Shown here one piece after another: positions 26,679-35,308 of a stretch of DNA of 64,000 nt. Under the pieces are notes generated by a model. The model was not told where the DNA came from. It made no database searches and worked only from the letters and a program-made list of their open reading frames with translations. Position numbers and translations under genes: made by a program. This DNA comes from Acetatifactor sp. (lineage in GTDB: Bacteria > Bacillota > Clostridia > Lachnospirales > Lachnospiraceae): the NCBI GenBank assembly GCA_024695935.1, contig JAILHH010000014.1, positions 1 through 64,000 of the forward strand. Reading direction: 5' to 3'. Within the stretch, counting starts at the first letter, position 1. Every line of letters starts with the position of its first letter.

Positions 26679-28025
26679 TTATTTTTTCTCAAAAAGACAA
26701 AAGAAAAATCCGTCACTCTCCACAAAACCCGGCCTTAACAAAACTCCCTCGGAAATATCTTTTACTTTTCCTCTTATGCTCTCCGGAATCCTCTCTGACA
26801 TATCCACTGCCCTTAAGGGGAGATTTTTGGTGATCCATTTGACCATTCCTCTGTTTTCCGCAGGATTTAAGGTACAGGTACTGTAGAGAAGCCTTCCGCC
26901 TTTTTTGAGATACCCTGCACCGTTCTCGACGATTTTCCGCTGAAGGGGCAAAAGTTCCTCCATGGATTCCTGCGTAACATGATATTTGATATCCCTCTTT
27001 TTTCCCATAACTCCAAGTCCCGAACAGGGTACATCACATATCACCACATCGGCAATTCCTGCATATTCTCTGTTAAAAACAGTTGCGTCCTGCACTGTAG
27101 CGTTTATATTTTGTGCCTTCATCCTGGTTATGTTCTCGTTTATGATATTAACCTTTCCGGGATAGAGATCAAAGGAATCCACATGTTTTGCCTTTTCTGC
27201 TGCAAGCAGGCTCTTTCCGCCGGGTGCTGCGCAAAGATCCATAACCGTGTCTCCTTCTTTGATCCCGGCACTTTCTACCGCCAGAGCACTGGATACATCC
27301 TGAATAATAAATTTTCCGTCCGCATAACCGCTTAAGTTGTGAACTCCGCCCACATGGGTTGCAAGGTAAACATAATCAAGATAGGGACTCTTTTTTAAAA
27401 CCGCCCCGTTTTTTTCCATTTTTCTGACCAGGTTTTCTATCTCATCAGGCGGTAAAGTGCTCTTGAATCTGATGGATACGGGATGGATCTCATCCATGTA
27501 TGAAAGCATTTTCTCCGTCTCTTCTCCTGAATAGTTCTTTAAAAAGAATGAGACAAGTTCCTCCGGCATGGAGCACTTTACGGACAGGTATTTCGTAAAT
27601 TCCTTTGCCCTGTCCGGCAGTTTCATCTTTTCTTTTTCAGTGGAGATCTTTCTGAGGACCGCATTTACAAAACCCTTTAAGTTATGAAACTTTCTCTTAT
27701 CGGCAAGCTTGCAGGCTTCATTTACAACAGCCGAAGCCGGCACTCCGTCCATAAAAAGCAGCTGATATGCGCTCATTCTCATAAGTACACGAATAAAAGG
27801 CTTCATCTTCCTGACCTGCAGTGAAGAGAAGCCGTCTATATAGTAGTCAAGTTCGATCTTTCGCTCTATTGTGCCCTCACAGACCCTCTTTATAAAGGCC
27901 TTTTCTCTCTGATCCAGATAGTCATATTTTTTCAGGACGTCTGCGATCAAAAGGGATGACATCCCACCCTCTTTTTCAAGGGTGAGCAATGTGTCAAGGG
28001 ATATTTCTCTGATATTTTCCGCCAA
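26679..28025 (-). CDS. rsmB: 16S rRNA cytosine-C5 methyltransferase
   Basis: RsmB methylates C967-type cytosine of 16S rRNA. The 448-residue protein has an N-terminal NusB-like RNA-binding domain (to about 140) and a Rossmann methyltransferase domain. The SAM motif is LCAAPGGKS, and the two cysteines of the mechanism are in CDVPCSGLG and STCTLNPAEN. It lies between fmt and rlmN. Confidence 0.95.
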   Translation of the reverse strand: MAENIREISLDTLLTLEKEGGMSSLLIADVLKKYDYLDQREKAFIKRVCEGTIERKIELDYYIDGFSSLQVRKMKPFIRVLMRMSAYQLLFMDGVPASAVVNEACKLADKRKFHNLKGFVNAVLRKISTEKEKMKLPDRAKEFTKYLSVKCSMPEELVSFFLKNYSGEETEKMLSYMDEIHPVSIRFKSTLPPDEIENLVRKMEKNGAVLKKSPYLDYVYLATHVGGVHNLSGYADGKFIIQDVSSALAVESAGIKEGDTVMDLCAAPGGKSLLAAEKAKHVDSFDLYPGKVNIINENITRMKAQNINATVQDATVFNREYAGIADVVICDVPCSGLGVMGKKRDIKYHVTQESMEELLPLQRKIVENGAGYLKKGGRLLYSTCTLNPAENRGMVKWITKNLPLRAVDMSERIPESIRGKVKDISEGVLLRPGFVESDGFFFCLFEKK

Positions 28026-28048
28026 ATCTGTACCTCTGTCATAATAAG

Positions 28049-28075
28049 GATGACCCGGATAAACTCTGGGTCATC
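28049..28075. terminator. hairpin between fmt and rsmB
   Basis: GATGACCC and GGGTCATC form an 8-bp perfect stem with an 11-base loop. The T-run (ATAATTTTTT) is on the plus strand, where there is no gene to terminate; on the coding minus strand no T-run follows. It may therefore be an mRNA stem rather than a terminator of the operon. Confidence 0.4.
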
Positions 28076-28083
28076 ATAATTTT

Positions 28084-29010
28084 TTATCCAAGGATCTCGC
28101 CGCAGCTTAATCTTACTCCCAGGAGAAAATCATGGGCAGCCATTCTCTTTTTGCCCTCAAGCTGAAGCTCTGTGATCATAAGTCCTCCCTCACCGCAGGA
28201 AACGGTAATAGAGTTTTTGTCGACGGCCACCACCTCGCCGGCTTTTTTCTTGGGGCAGTCAACAGGTTTTGCCTTCCAAATCTTTAACTGTTTTCCGTTA
28301 TAAGATGTGTAGGCACTTGGCCAGGGATTCAATCCTCTTATGAGCCTGTCAAGTTCCACAGCACTTTTACTAAAATCGATCTGTCCCATGGACTTTTTGA
28401 TAAGAGGAGCATAACAGGACAGTGAATCGTCCTGCTTTACGGGAGTGATCCTGCCCTCCTCCAACAGAGGAAGCATCTCGGTTATGGCTTCTCCTCCAAG
28501 GACCATCAATTTATCATGCAAAGTCTCAAAGGTGTCATCGTCCTCGATCTTTACATCTTTTGTATACAGCATGTCTCCGGTATCAAGGCCCTCGTTCATC
28601 TGCATGATGGTGACACCGGTCTTTTCCTCCCCGTTGATTATCACGTTCTGAATGGGGGATGCGCCTCTGTATTTGGGAAGTAAGGATGCATGGATATTCA
28701 GACATCCTAAGCGTGGAATGTCCAGTATTTCCTTACTTAAGATCTGCCCAAAGGCTGCCACGACATATACATCAGCCTCGTATTTTTTAAGTTCTTCTAT
28801 AGCTTCCGCAGTCTTAATCTTCACGGGTTGCATCACCGGGATATTACATGCAAGTGCAACCTCTTTTACGGGAGTAAACACCGGCTTGTCACTTCTGCCC
28901 TTTGCCTTATCGGGCTGGGTCACCACTGCCGTTATCTCATATCCTGCCTCTATTAAGCTTTTAAGTGCACCCGCAGCAAAATCCGGGGTTCCCATGAAAA
29001 CAATCTTCAT
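28084..29010 (-). CDS. fmt: methionyl-tRNA formyltransferase
   Basis: Fmt formylates initiator methionyl-tRNA using 10-formyl-tetrahydrofolate. The 308-residue protein starts FMGTPDFA and has the folate-site motif HASLLPKYRGASPIQ and the C-terminal OB-type domain. It directly abuts def, whose product removes the formyl group from new proteins. Confidence 0.96.
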   Translation of the reverse strand: MKIVFMGTPDFAAGALKSLIEAGYEITAVVTQPDKAKGRSDKPVFTPVKEVALACNIPVMQPVKIKTAEAIEELKKYEADVYVVAAFGQILSKEILDIPRLGCLNIHASLLPKYRGASPIQNVIINGEEKTGVTIMQMNEGLDTGDMLYTKDVKIEDDDTFETLHDKLMVLGGEAITEMLPLLEEGRITPVKQDDSLSCYAPLIKKSMGQIDFSKSAVELDRLIRGLNPWPSAYTSYNGKQLKIWKAKPVDCPKKKAGEVVAVDKNSITVSCGEGGLMITELQLEGKKRMAAHDFLLGVRLSCGEILG

Positions 29011-29493
29011 TTATTCAGCCTCTTCCTCTGTATCAGTAACATCCTGGAGTTCACCGGTCATCTTCTCAACATAGAGATGTCCGTCGAGATGATCGAATTC
29101 ATGGCAGATCGCTCTTGCCAAAAACTCCTCCGCTTCAAGTTCGAAATAATTCATATTGATATCGTATGCCCCTACCTTTACATGATACGGACGTATTACG
29201 ATACCTGCTTTGCCGGGGATTGAAAGGCATCCTTCGCTTCCCTCCTGCTCTCCGTCCGACTCCAAAATAACGGGATTGATAAAGATAAGCGGATCCTCAC
29301 CTGTGACATCCACCACAGCGATCCTCTTTAAGATTCCCACCTGCGGAGCCGCAAGTCCCACGCCCTGGGCGTCATACATTGTCTCAAACATATCCTCCAC
29401 CAGATCCTTGATCCTGGGAGTTATCTCTTTTACTTCTTTACAAACCTTATTCAGGATGGGATCTCCCATCTCTCTGATATTTCTGAGTGCCAT
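29011..29493 (-). CDS. def: peptide deformylase
   Basis: Def removes the N-formyl group from nascent proteins. The 160-residue enzyme has the three family motifs: GVGLAAPQVG, EGCLSIPG with the metal-binding cysteine, and HEFDHLDG with two metal-binding histidines. It lies between priA and fmt, an arrangement common in Firmicutes. Confidence 0.96.
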   Translation of the reverse strand: MALRNIREMGDPILNKVCKEVKEITPRIKDLVEDMFETMYDAQGVGLAAPQVGILKRIAVVDVTGEDPLIFINPVILESDGEQEGSEGCLSIPGKAGIVIRPYHVKVGAYDINMNYFELEAEEFLARAICHEFDHLDGHLYVEKMTGELQDVTDTEEEAE

Positions 29494-29517
29494 AATTTTG
29501 TCCTCTTCTTTGCTTAA

Positions 29518-31758
29518 TTAAAATGAATTCACCGGATCAAAGTCGTATTGGACCATGTTTCCAAAGCTTCCGGCATCGTTTACATATTTTTCCAGATGAT
29601 CTTTTATGTCCACGAGCACCTCGCGGTCCTTGCTCTTTACATAAAAAACAAATCTGTAGATATCATTGATCTTGCTGACCCTCGCAGCCACGGGGCCGAT
29701 GATTTTAAATTCCCCGAAGGTACAATTATAATCAACCTGAAGGCTTTTGGCAAGTCTGCCCGTAAATTTCCCGCATTCCGACTCGTTTTTTCCAAAAACA
29801 CAGACAGCCAGCATATGACCTGTGGGGGGATAATCCATCAGATCCCTGTAGGCGATCTCCTCCCTGTAAAAGCTCTCATAATCACCCATGGCGGAAAATA
29901 CGACAGCATAGTGATCCGGCTGATAAGTCTGGATCACCGCCTCACCGGGTTTGTCCCCTCTTCCCGCTCTGCCAACGGCCTGAGTCAAAAGCTGAAAGGT
30001 TCTCTCACTGCTCATGTAATCTCCGCTTCCCAGGGACATATCTGCGGCGATCACTCCCACTAAAGTCACATTGGGGAAATCATGACCCTTTACTATCATC
30101 TGAGTGCCTATCAGCACATCAGCCTCTCCGTTTGAAAATGCCGAGAGGATCTTTTCATAAGAATCCTTTGTTTTTGTGGTATCTCCATCCATTCTGAGAG
30201 TCCTGACACCGGGAAACATTTCTTTAACCTTTGCCTCTATCTGCTCGGTTCCGGCTTTAAAACCGCCGATAAACCCTGATCCGCATTCGGGACATTTTGA
30301 GGGCTTCCTTTCCTCGTATCCGCAATAGTGGCATACTATCTTACCGTTTATGTGTTCTGTCATGGATACGTCACAGTGGGGACATTTTATGACTTTGCCG
30401 CAGCTTCTGCAGGAAATAAATCCCGCATAGCCTCTGCGGTTTAAAAACAGGATTATCTGCTCCGACCTGTTTAGCTTCTCCAGCATCAGTTCACTTAAAG
30501 TCTCACTGAATATGGACCTGTTTCCGGCCTTAAGTTCCTCTCTCATGTCCACGGTATAAACCGTGGGAAGGCTTCCGCCGGTCAATCGCTCATTAAGCTC
30601 AAATTTCTTTATAAGCCCTTCTTCTGCTTTATAATAACTGTCCACTGATGGGGTGGCGGAACCAAGCACCAGGCAGGCATCATTTATCCTTGCCACCTCC
30701 GCCGCAGTCTCTCTGGCATTGTATTTTGGTGTGCTCTCCGATTTATAGCTTCCCTCATGCTCCTCGTCCACAACTATGATCCCGAGGTTATTAAAGGGAA
30801 CGAACAGTGCGCTTCTTGGGCCGATGATCACATCGATATCCCCGTTTTTTGCCCTCATGCACTGATCGTATTTTTCACCGGGTGAAAGGGTTGAATTCAT
30901 GACACTCACCCTGTCGCCGAAACGGTCATAAAAACGGATCAGGGTCTGATATGTCAAAGCGATCTCTGGAATCAGAAATATGGCCTGTTTTCCCTGTTTA
31001 ACCATATCTTCGATTATATTCATATAGACTTCCGTCTTTCCGCTTCCGGTGATGCCCCGGATAAGATATGTATTTCTGATGCCGTTTCTGTATTCACCTG
31101 TAACGGTATCCACTATATGCTTTTGGGCCTTTGACAATATCTTTCGCTGTCCGGTCCTCTCTTTTACCTTGACGGGGTTTCTGAGACTTTTTGACTCGAT
31201 AACCTTAACAGCACCCGCCTTTTCAAGGCTTTGGATCGAAGGGGATGATATCCCAAGTTTCCCGGTCAAAAATTCCTTTGGGATAGAATCTCTCACCATC
31301 AGTTCTCTGATGACCTTTGCCTTGGCTGTCTGGTGCTTTCTTTCGCACTCACCCAAAAGGGATATGAGGGATTCATTATCCATTGTCCTTACAACGGTTT
31401 TGTGTTCAAGCTGTTTTACGCTGGTCTTTGCGGGAAGAACGGTTTTTAGAGCAGCTATCATGGTGCCGCCGTAATTTCTCTTGATCCATCCCGCAAGCTC
31501 TATCATCTTGTCCTCTATGGATACACCTTTCTCGGTAAGAGCGCAGATGTCCTTGATCCTGGCAGGATCAAAGTCGCATTTTTCCTTAATGGCAACGCAG
31601 TATCCTTTTAATCTCCTGTCGCCTTTTCCAAAGGGTATGATAACACTGCTTCCCACTTCCACTTTTCCGATGAGATTCTCCGGAATTCTGTATTCAAAGG
31701 TTTTATCTAATTTTTCATGTGATATATCAACAATGACATCCGCATAGATAAATGCCAA
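29518..31758 (-). CDS. priA: primosomal replication restart helicase
   Basis: PriA reloads the replisome at stalled forks. The 746-residue chain has the DNA-binding N-terminal domain, a superfamily 2 helicase core with Walker A GITGSGKTEVY and a DEEH box, and a zinc-binding insert with paired cysteines (CRSCGKVIKCPHC and CHYCGYEERKPSKCPEC). It is followed by def 24 bases later and preceded by murE with one base between. Confidence 0.96.
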   Translation of the reverse strand: MAFIYADVIVDISHEKLDKTFEYRIPENLIGKVEVGSSVIIPFGKGDRRLKGYCVAIKEKCDFDPARIKDICALTEKGVSIEDKMIELAGWIKRNYGGTMIAALKTVLPAKTSVKQLEHKTVVRTMDNESLISLLGECERKHQTAKAKVIRELMVRDSIPKEFLTGKLGISSPSIQSLEKAGAVKVIESKSLRNPVKVKERTGQRKILSKAQKHIVDTVTGEYRNGIRNTYLIRGITGSGKTEVYMNIIEDMVKQGKQAIFLIPEIALTYQTLIRFYDRFGDRVSVMNSTLSPGEKYDQCMRAKNGDIDVIIGPRSALFVPFNNLGIIVVDEEHEGSYKSESTPKYNARETAAEVARINDACLVLGSATPSVDSYYKAEEGLIKKFELNERLTGGSLPTVYTVDMREELKAGNRSIFSETLSELMLEKLNRSEQIILFLNRRGYAGFISCRSCGKVIKCPHCDVSMTEHINGKIVCHYCGYEERKPSKCPECGSGFIGGFKAGTEQIEAKVKEMFPGVRTLRMDGDTTKTKDSYEKILSAFSNGEADVLIGTQMIVKGHDFPNVTLVGVIAADMSLGSGDYMSSERTFQLLTQAVGRAGRGDKPGEAVIQTYQPDHYAVVFSAMGDYESFYREEIAYRDLMDYPPTGHMLAVCVFGKNESECGKFTGRLAKSLQVDYNCTFGEFKIIGPVAARVSKINDIYRFVFYVKSKDREVLVDIKDHLEKYVNDAGSFGNMVQYDFDPVNSF

Positions 31759-31759
31759 T

Positions 31760-33232
31760 TTATTTTTCCGTCCTCTCTGCTAAGACAGAAGCTATCAGAT
31801 CCCTCTCATCCATGGGATATTTAACGCCTCTGATCTCCTGATAATCCTCATGTCCCTTGCCGGCAAGCACCACTATATCACCTTTCCTGCCGTTTTCTAT
31901 GGCATACGCGATAGCTTCTTTTCTGTCGGTGATGGCAACATATTGGCCTCCGGTCTTTTCGATTCCCGTAATGATATCCTTTATGATATCCTCAGGCTCC
32001 TCAAAACGGGGATTATCAGTGGTGATAATGGTGAGATCCGCCAGTCTTCCGCTCACCTCTCCCATCTCATATCTGCGGGATTTTGCCCTGTTTCCGCCGC
32101 ATCCGAAAAGACATACAAGTCTCTTTGGCTCATACTCCTTAAGTGTTGACAGCAGGCTCTCTAAGCTCATGGCATTATGGGCATAATCGATCAGAAGCGT
32201 GAAGTCATCCGACACCTTTACGGGCTCTATCCTGCCCTTTACGTGAATATTTTTAAGGGCATTTTCGATATTTAAGACATCCGCATTAAAATGACGGCAG
32301 ATAGCTATGCTCGTCAGGGCATTATATACCGAAAATCTGCCGGGAAGCGGTACCTCGCATGGAAAATCCATAAGGCCTCTTACATCAAAGCTTACCCCCA
32401 GCACATCCCCTCTTCTAAAAAGCTTTACATCCTCTGCTCTGAGCATATTGTCTGCACCAAAGCCATAGGTTTCCACACTGCAGGTATGTCCCTTTAAGAT
32501 ATCGTCCGCATATGCATCATCCCCGTTTACGATACCGACCCTGCACTGTTTAAAAAGTCTGCTCTTACATTCAAGATAATCGGCAAAATCGGGATGTTCT
32601 CCCGGAGCGATATGATCCTCGGAAAGATTTGTAAATATTCCGAAATCAAACATTATCCCGGCACTTCTGTGCATCTTAAGCGCCTGACTGGAAACCTCCA
32701 TAACAACACAGTCAAGTCCCGCATCCACCATCTGTCTCAGATAATCCTGAAGCACGTAGGATTCCGGTGTAGTATTTACCGCATGTATATGTTTGTCTCC
32801 GATTATTATCTCTATGGTGCCGATAAGGCCTACCTTATATCCTGCATTTTCAAGTATGGATTTAACCTGATATGTGGTGGTGGTCTTTCCCTTTGTACCT
32901 GTGATTCCGATGGTCTTTATGTGATCTGCGGGATGTGAAAACCAGGCTGCGGAAATAAGAGCCATGGCATATCTGGTATCCGCTACCTTTATGACAGTTA
33001 TATCCTCATCCATAACCTCCGGCACGTCCTTTGAGACCACCAGCGTCTTAGCTCCGGCCTCTACCACCTCTTTGGCAAAATCATGGCCGTCCCTTGCTGT
33101 TCCTTCTATACAAATAAAAAGACAACCGTCGTTTACTTTTCGCGAATCGTAAACCACCGCTGTCACTTCTCTTTCACAGTCCCCTTTAAGGCACTTATGA
33201 TCAATATCTTTAAGCAATTCTCTAAGAATCAT
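31760..33232 (-). CDS. murE: UDP-MurNAc-L-Ala-D-Glu: amino acid ligase
   Basis: MurE adds the third amino acid to the peptidoglycan stem peptide. The 490-residue protein has the Mur ligase ATP motif GTKGKTTTT and the DNPR motif (DNPRFEEP), which marks the meso-diaminopimelate enzymes. This predicts diaminopimelate-type peptidoglycan. A small hairpin (33244-33262) touches the ribosome binding site GAGAGG. Confidence 0.94.
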   Translation of the reverse strand: MILRELLKDIDHKCLKGDCEREVTAVVYDSRKVNDGCLFICIEGTARDGHDFAKEVVEAGAKTLVVSKDVPEVMDEDITVIKVADTRYAMALISAAWFSHPADHIKTIGITGTKGKTTTTYQVKSILENAGYKVGLIGTIEIIIGDKHIHAVNTTPESYVLQDYLRQMVDAGLDCVVMEVSSQALKMHRSAGIMFDFGIFTNLSEDHIAPGEHPDFADYLECKSRLFKQCRVGIVNGDDAYADDILKGHTCSVETYGFGADNMLRAEDVKLFRRGDVLGVSFDVRGLMDFPCEVPLPGRFSVYNALTSIAICRHFNADVLNIENALKNIHVKGRIEPVKVSDDFTLLIDYAHNAMSLESLLSTLKEYEPKRLVCLFGCGGNRAKSRRYEMGEVSGRLADLTIITTDNPRFEEPEDIIKDIITGIEKTGGQYVAITDRKEAIAYAIENGRKGDIVVLAGKGHEDYQEIRGVKYPMDERDLIASVLAERTEK

Positions 33233-33243
33233 TTTTTGTTACC

Positions 33244-33262
33244 TCTCAAATATACTTTGAGA
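33244..33262 (-). promoter_or_regulatory. small stem overlapping the murE ribosome binding site
   Basis: On the transcript TCTCAAA pairs with TTTGAGA around a 5-base loop, and the second arm is the start of the GAGAGG ribosome binding site of murE. The 7-bp AU-rich stem could lower translation or simply be chance. Confidence 0.3.
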
Positions 33263-33288
33263 AATATTTTACTCTATTTTTTTATAAA

Positions 33289-33326
33289 CGTAAAGAAGCT
33301 CCGACGCGAATCGGAGCTCCTTTACG
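33289..33326. terminator. 16-bp hairpin between recJ and murE
   Basis: CGTAAAGAAGCTCCGA and TCGGAGCTCCTTTACG pair over 16 bp with one mismatch or wobble and a 6-base loop. Short T-rich runs follow on both strands (ATTTTC on plus, TTTAT on minus). It probably ends recJ transcripts and leaves murE to its own promoter. Confidence 0.65.
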
Positions 33327-33427
33327 ATTTTCTTATGAGGGGGGGAGATAGTGAGTTAACAACTATCCAAGAAGTATATTAGCAAATAAATGTGAACAAA
33401 TTGTGAACAAATTGATTTTTTTTTATT

Positions 33428-35197
33428 TTACGAAAAATTTGTCAATATAAACTGTTTTTCTTCTTTTCCGCGGAAAGAATTTGTGGAAAGTTGATAAATG
33501 ATCGAGAGTGTCATTTCCCCTTTTCCTGACAAAAGCTTATCAAATGCTCCTTCGCCGAATTTTTCATCCGCATATTCTTTAAAGCGTTCAAGACTTCCGA
33601 AATACATAAGAGTATCCTTTGTGCCGGCGGAATTGATAACCGTAAACTTTCCGTATTTTCCCTCTTTCCCTATCCTGGCGCAACCCACAAACCGCACATC
33701 CTTTTCCGCAAACAATGGCTTTGGGTTTCCAGTTCCGAAGGGTTCAAGCAGGTTAAGCTGCTTAGCCAGTTCCAAATTTGCAAAGCTTAGAGGCATCGGC
33801 ACATCGATCAGGATCTTTTTACAAAAATCCTCCTCTGAAAGATTACTCTTCTCATTTAATCTCTGCCTTAAAACCTCCACGTTATCTGCTGTGAGAGATA
33901 ATCCCGCAGCCATCTTATGGCCACCGAATTTGATGAACAGATCTTTTACACCGTTTAAAGCTTCATACATGTCATAGGCTTCTATGCTCCTGCCGCTTCC
34001 CTTTACGCACTCTTCTCCGTTTGTAAGGACAAAAACAGGCTTATTATAAAGCTCTTTTATCCTGCCTGCGATTATTCCCGCAAGGGATTCATGAACATCC
34101 GGCAGATATATCACGAGGACATCATCCTTTTCGAGATGATTTTCCTCCACATATTTCACTGCTTTTTCGGTGCCGCTTGCGGTCAGGTTTTTACGGCTGT
34201 CATTTAATGATTTCAGTTCTCCTGCATTTGAAAGTGCATCGACCTTTGTATAACTCATCAAAAGGTCAATGCTTCTGTCTGCACTGTCGAGCCTTCCCGT
34301 GGCATTAAGACATGGTCCGATCACAAAACCCAGATGATAAGCACTGAGGCCAGCAGGGTCGAGTCCGTTTACGGAAATAAGTGCCTTTAAACCCTCATTT
34401 CTGCTGTTTTTCATGCGCTTAATGCCCTCTCGCACTATGATCCTGTTTTCGTCCCTAAGCTCCATAACGTCGCACACAGTGGAAAGAGCTGCGAATTCCA
34501 GAAATTCTTCCATAGTATTTTTTAATGCTTCGCTTCCTGTCTTTTCGCACAATACCTGCATAAGTTTATATACCACCACACCGCCGCAGATGTTTTTAAA
34601 AGGATATTGGCATTTTTCCTGCTTCGGATCCACTACCGCGAGGGCAGGCGGAAGGATTTCATGCCTTACGCCGTCAGTTTCTTCGTACGGGACTTCGTGG
34701 TGATCTGTCACCACCACTTTTAGTCCCAGAGTATTTGCCAGTTCTATCTGACCGAATGCGGCTATTCCGTTATCGCAGGTGGCGATAAGTCCGATGCCCT
34801 CATTTTTTGCATCATTGATAAGAGAATCGTTTAAACCGTATCCGTCATGGATCCTGTGGGGTATCACATGATCACAATCCGCCCCAAGGATGCTGAGCCC
34901 CTTTGTAAAAATGAAAGTGGAGCATATCCCATCCACATCATAATCTCCGATAACCCTGATCTTTTCACCGTTTTTTACGGCCTCCAACAAAATATCCGCC
35001 GCTTTATCCATATCTTTTAACAGATGTGGAGAGTGCAGATCGTTTATATCTCCTTTCAGATAAGCCTTAAGTTCCTCCTCATCTGATACGTCCCTGTTTC
35101 TGATGATCCTCGCAAGCACGGGACTTATGCCAAATTTTTCGGCCCACTCGTTAAAATCAGCCTTTTTGGCCGATACTACCCATTTTTCTCTAACCAT
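33428..35197 (-). CDS. recJ: single-strand-specific DNA exonuclease
   Basis: RecJ degrades single-stranded DNA 5' to 3' in recombination and repair. The 589-residue protein has the DHH phosphoesterase motifs (DYDVDGICS, ATCDNGI, VTDHHE) and the DHHA1 domain with GGHKMAAG. A strong terminator stands immediately upstream, so recJ needs a promoter within a few bases of it or read-through from secDF. Confidence 0.94.
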   Translation of the reverse strand: MVREKWVVSAKKADFNEWAEKFGISPVLARIIRNRDVSDEEELKAYLKGDINDLHSPHLLKDMDKAADILLEAVKNGEKIRVIGDYDVDGICSTFIFTKGLSILGADCDHVIPHRIHDGYGLNDSLINDAKNEGIGLIATCDNGIAAFGQIELANTLGLKVVVTDHHEVPYEETDGVRHEILPPALAVVDPKQEKCQYPFKNICGGVVVYKLMQVLCEKTGSEALKNTMEEFLEFAALSTVCDVMELRDENRIIVREGIKRMKNSRNEGLKALISVNGLDPAGLSAYHLGFVIGPCLNATGRLDSADRSIDLLMSYTKVDALSNAGELKSLNDSRKNLTASGTEKAVKYVEENHLEKDDVLVIYLPDVHESLAGIIAGRIKELYNKPVFVLTNGEECVKGSGRSIEAYDMYEALNGVKDLFIKFGGHKMAAGLSLTADNVEVLRQRLNEKSNLSEEDFCKKILIDVPMPLSFANLELAKQLNLLEPFGTGNPKPLFAEKDVRFVGCARIGKEGKYGKFTVINSAGTKDTLMYFGSLERFKEYADEKFGEGAFDKLLSGKGEMTLSIIYQLSTNSFRGKEEKQFILTNFS

Positions 35198-35211
35198 TCT
35201 TTGCCTCTGTC

Positions 35212-35259
35212 AAAAAAAGCACCGGTCTGCTGATACTATGAACAGAGATCCGGTGCTTT
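35212..35259 (-). terminator. intrinsic terminator after secDF
   Basis: On the minus strand AAAGCACCGG pairs with CCGGTGCTTT around a loop of about 24 bases, followed by TTTTTTTGAC. It is 50 bases after the secDF stop and 15 bases before the recJ start codon. Confidence 0.85.
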
Positions 35260-35308
35260 AACTGTCTGATCTTAATACAGATCCTTTGTCAGTATGATAA
35301 ACAGCCTG

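Noticed and set aside
29548-30063. 171-codon plus-strand frame opposite priA
   Set aside because: It is a shadow of the priA C-terminal region; no domain or neighbour supports it.
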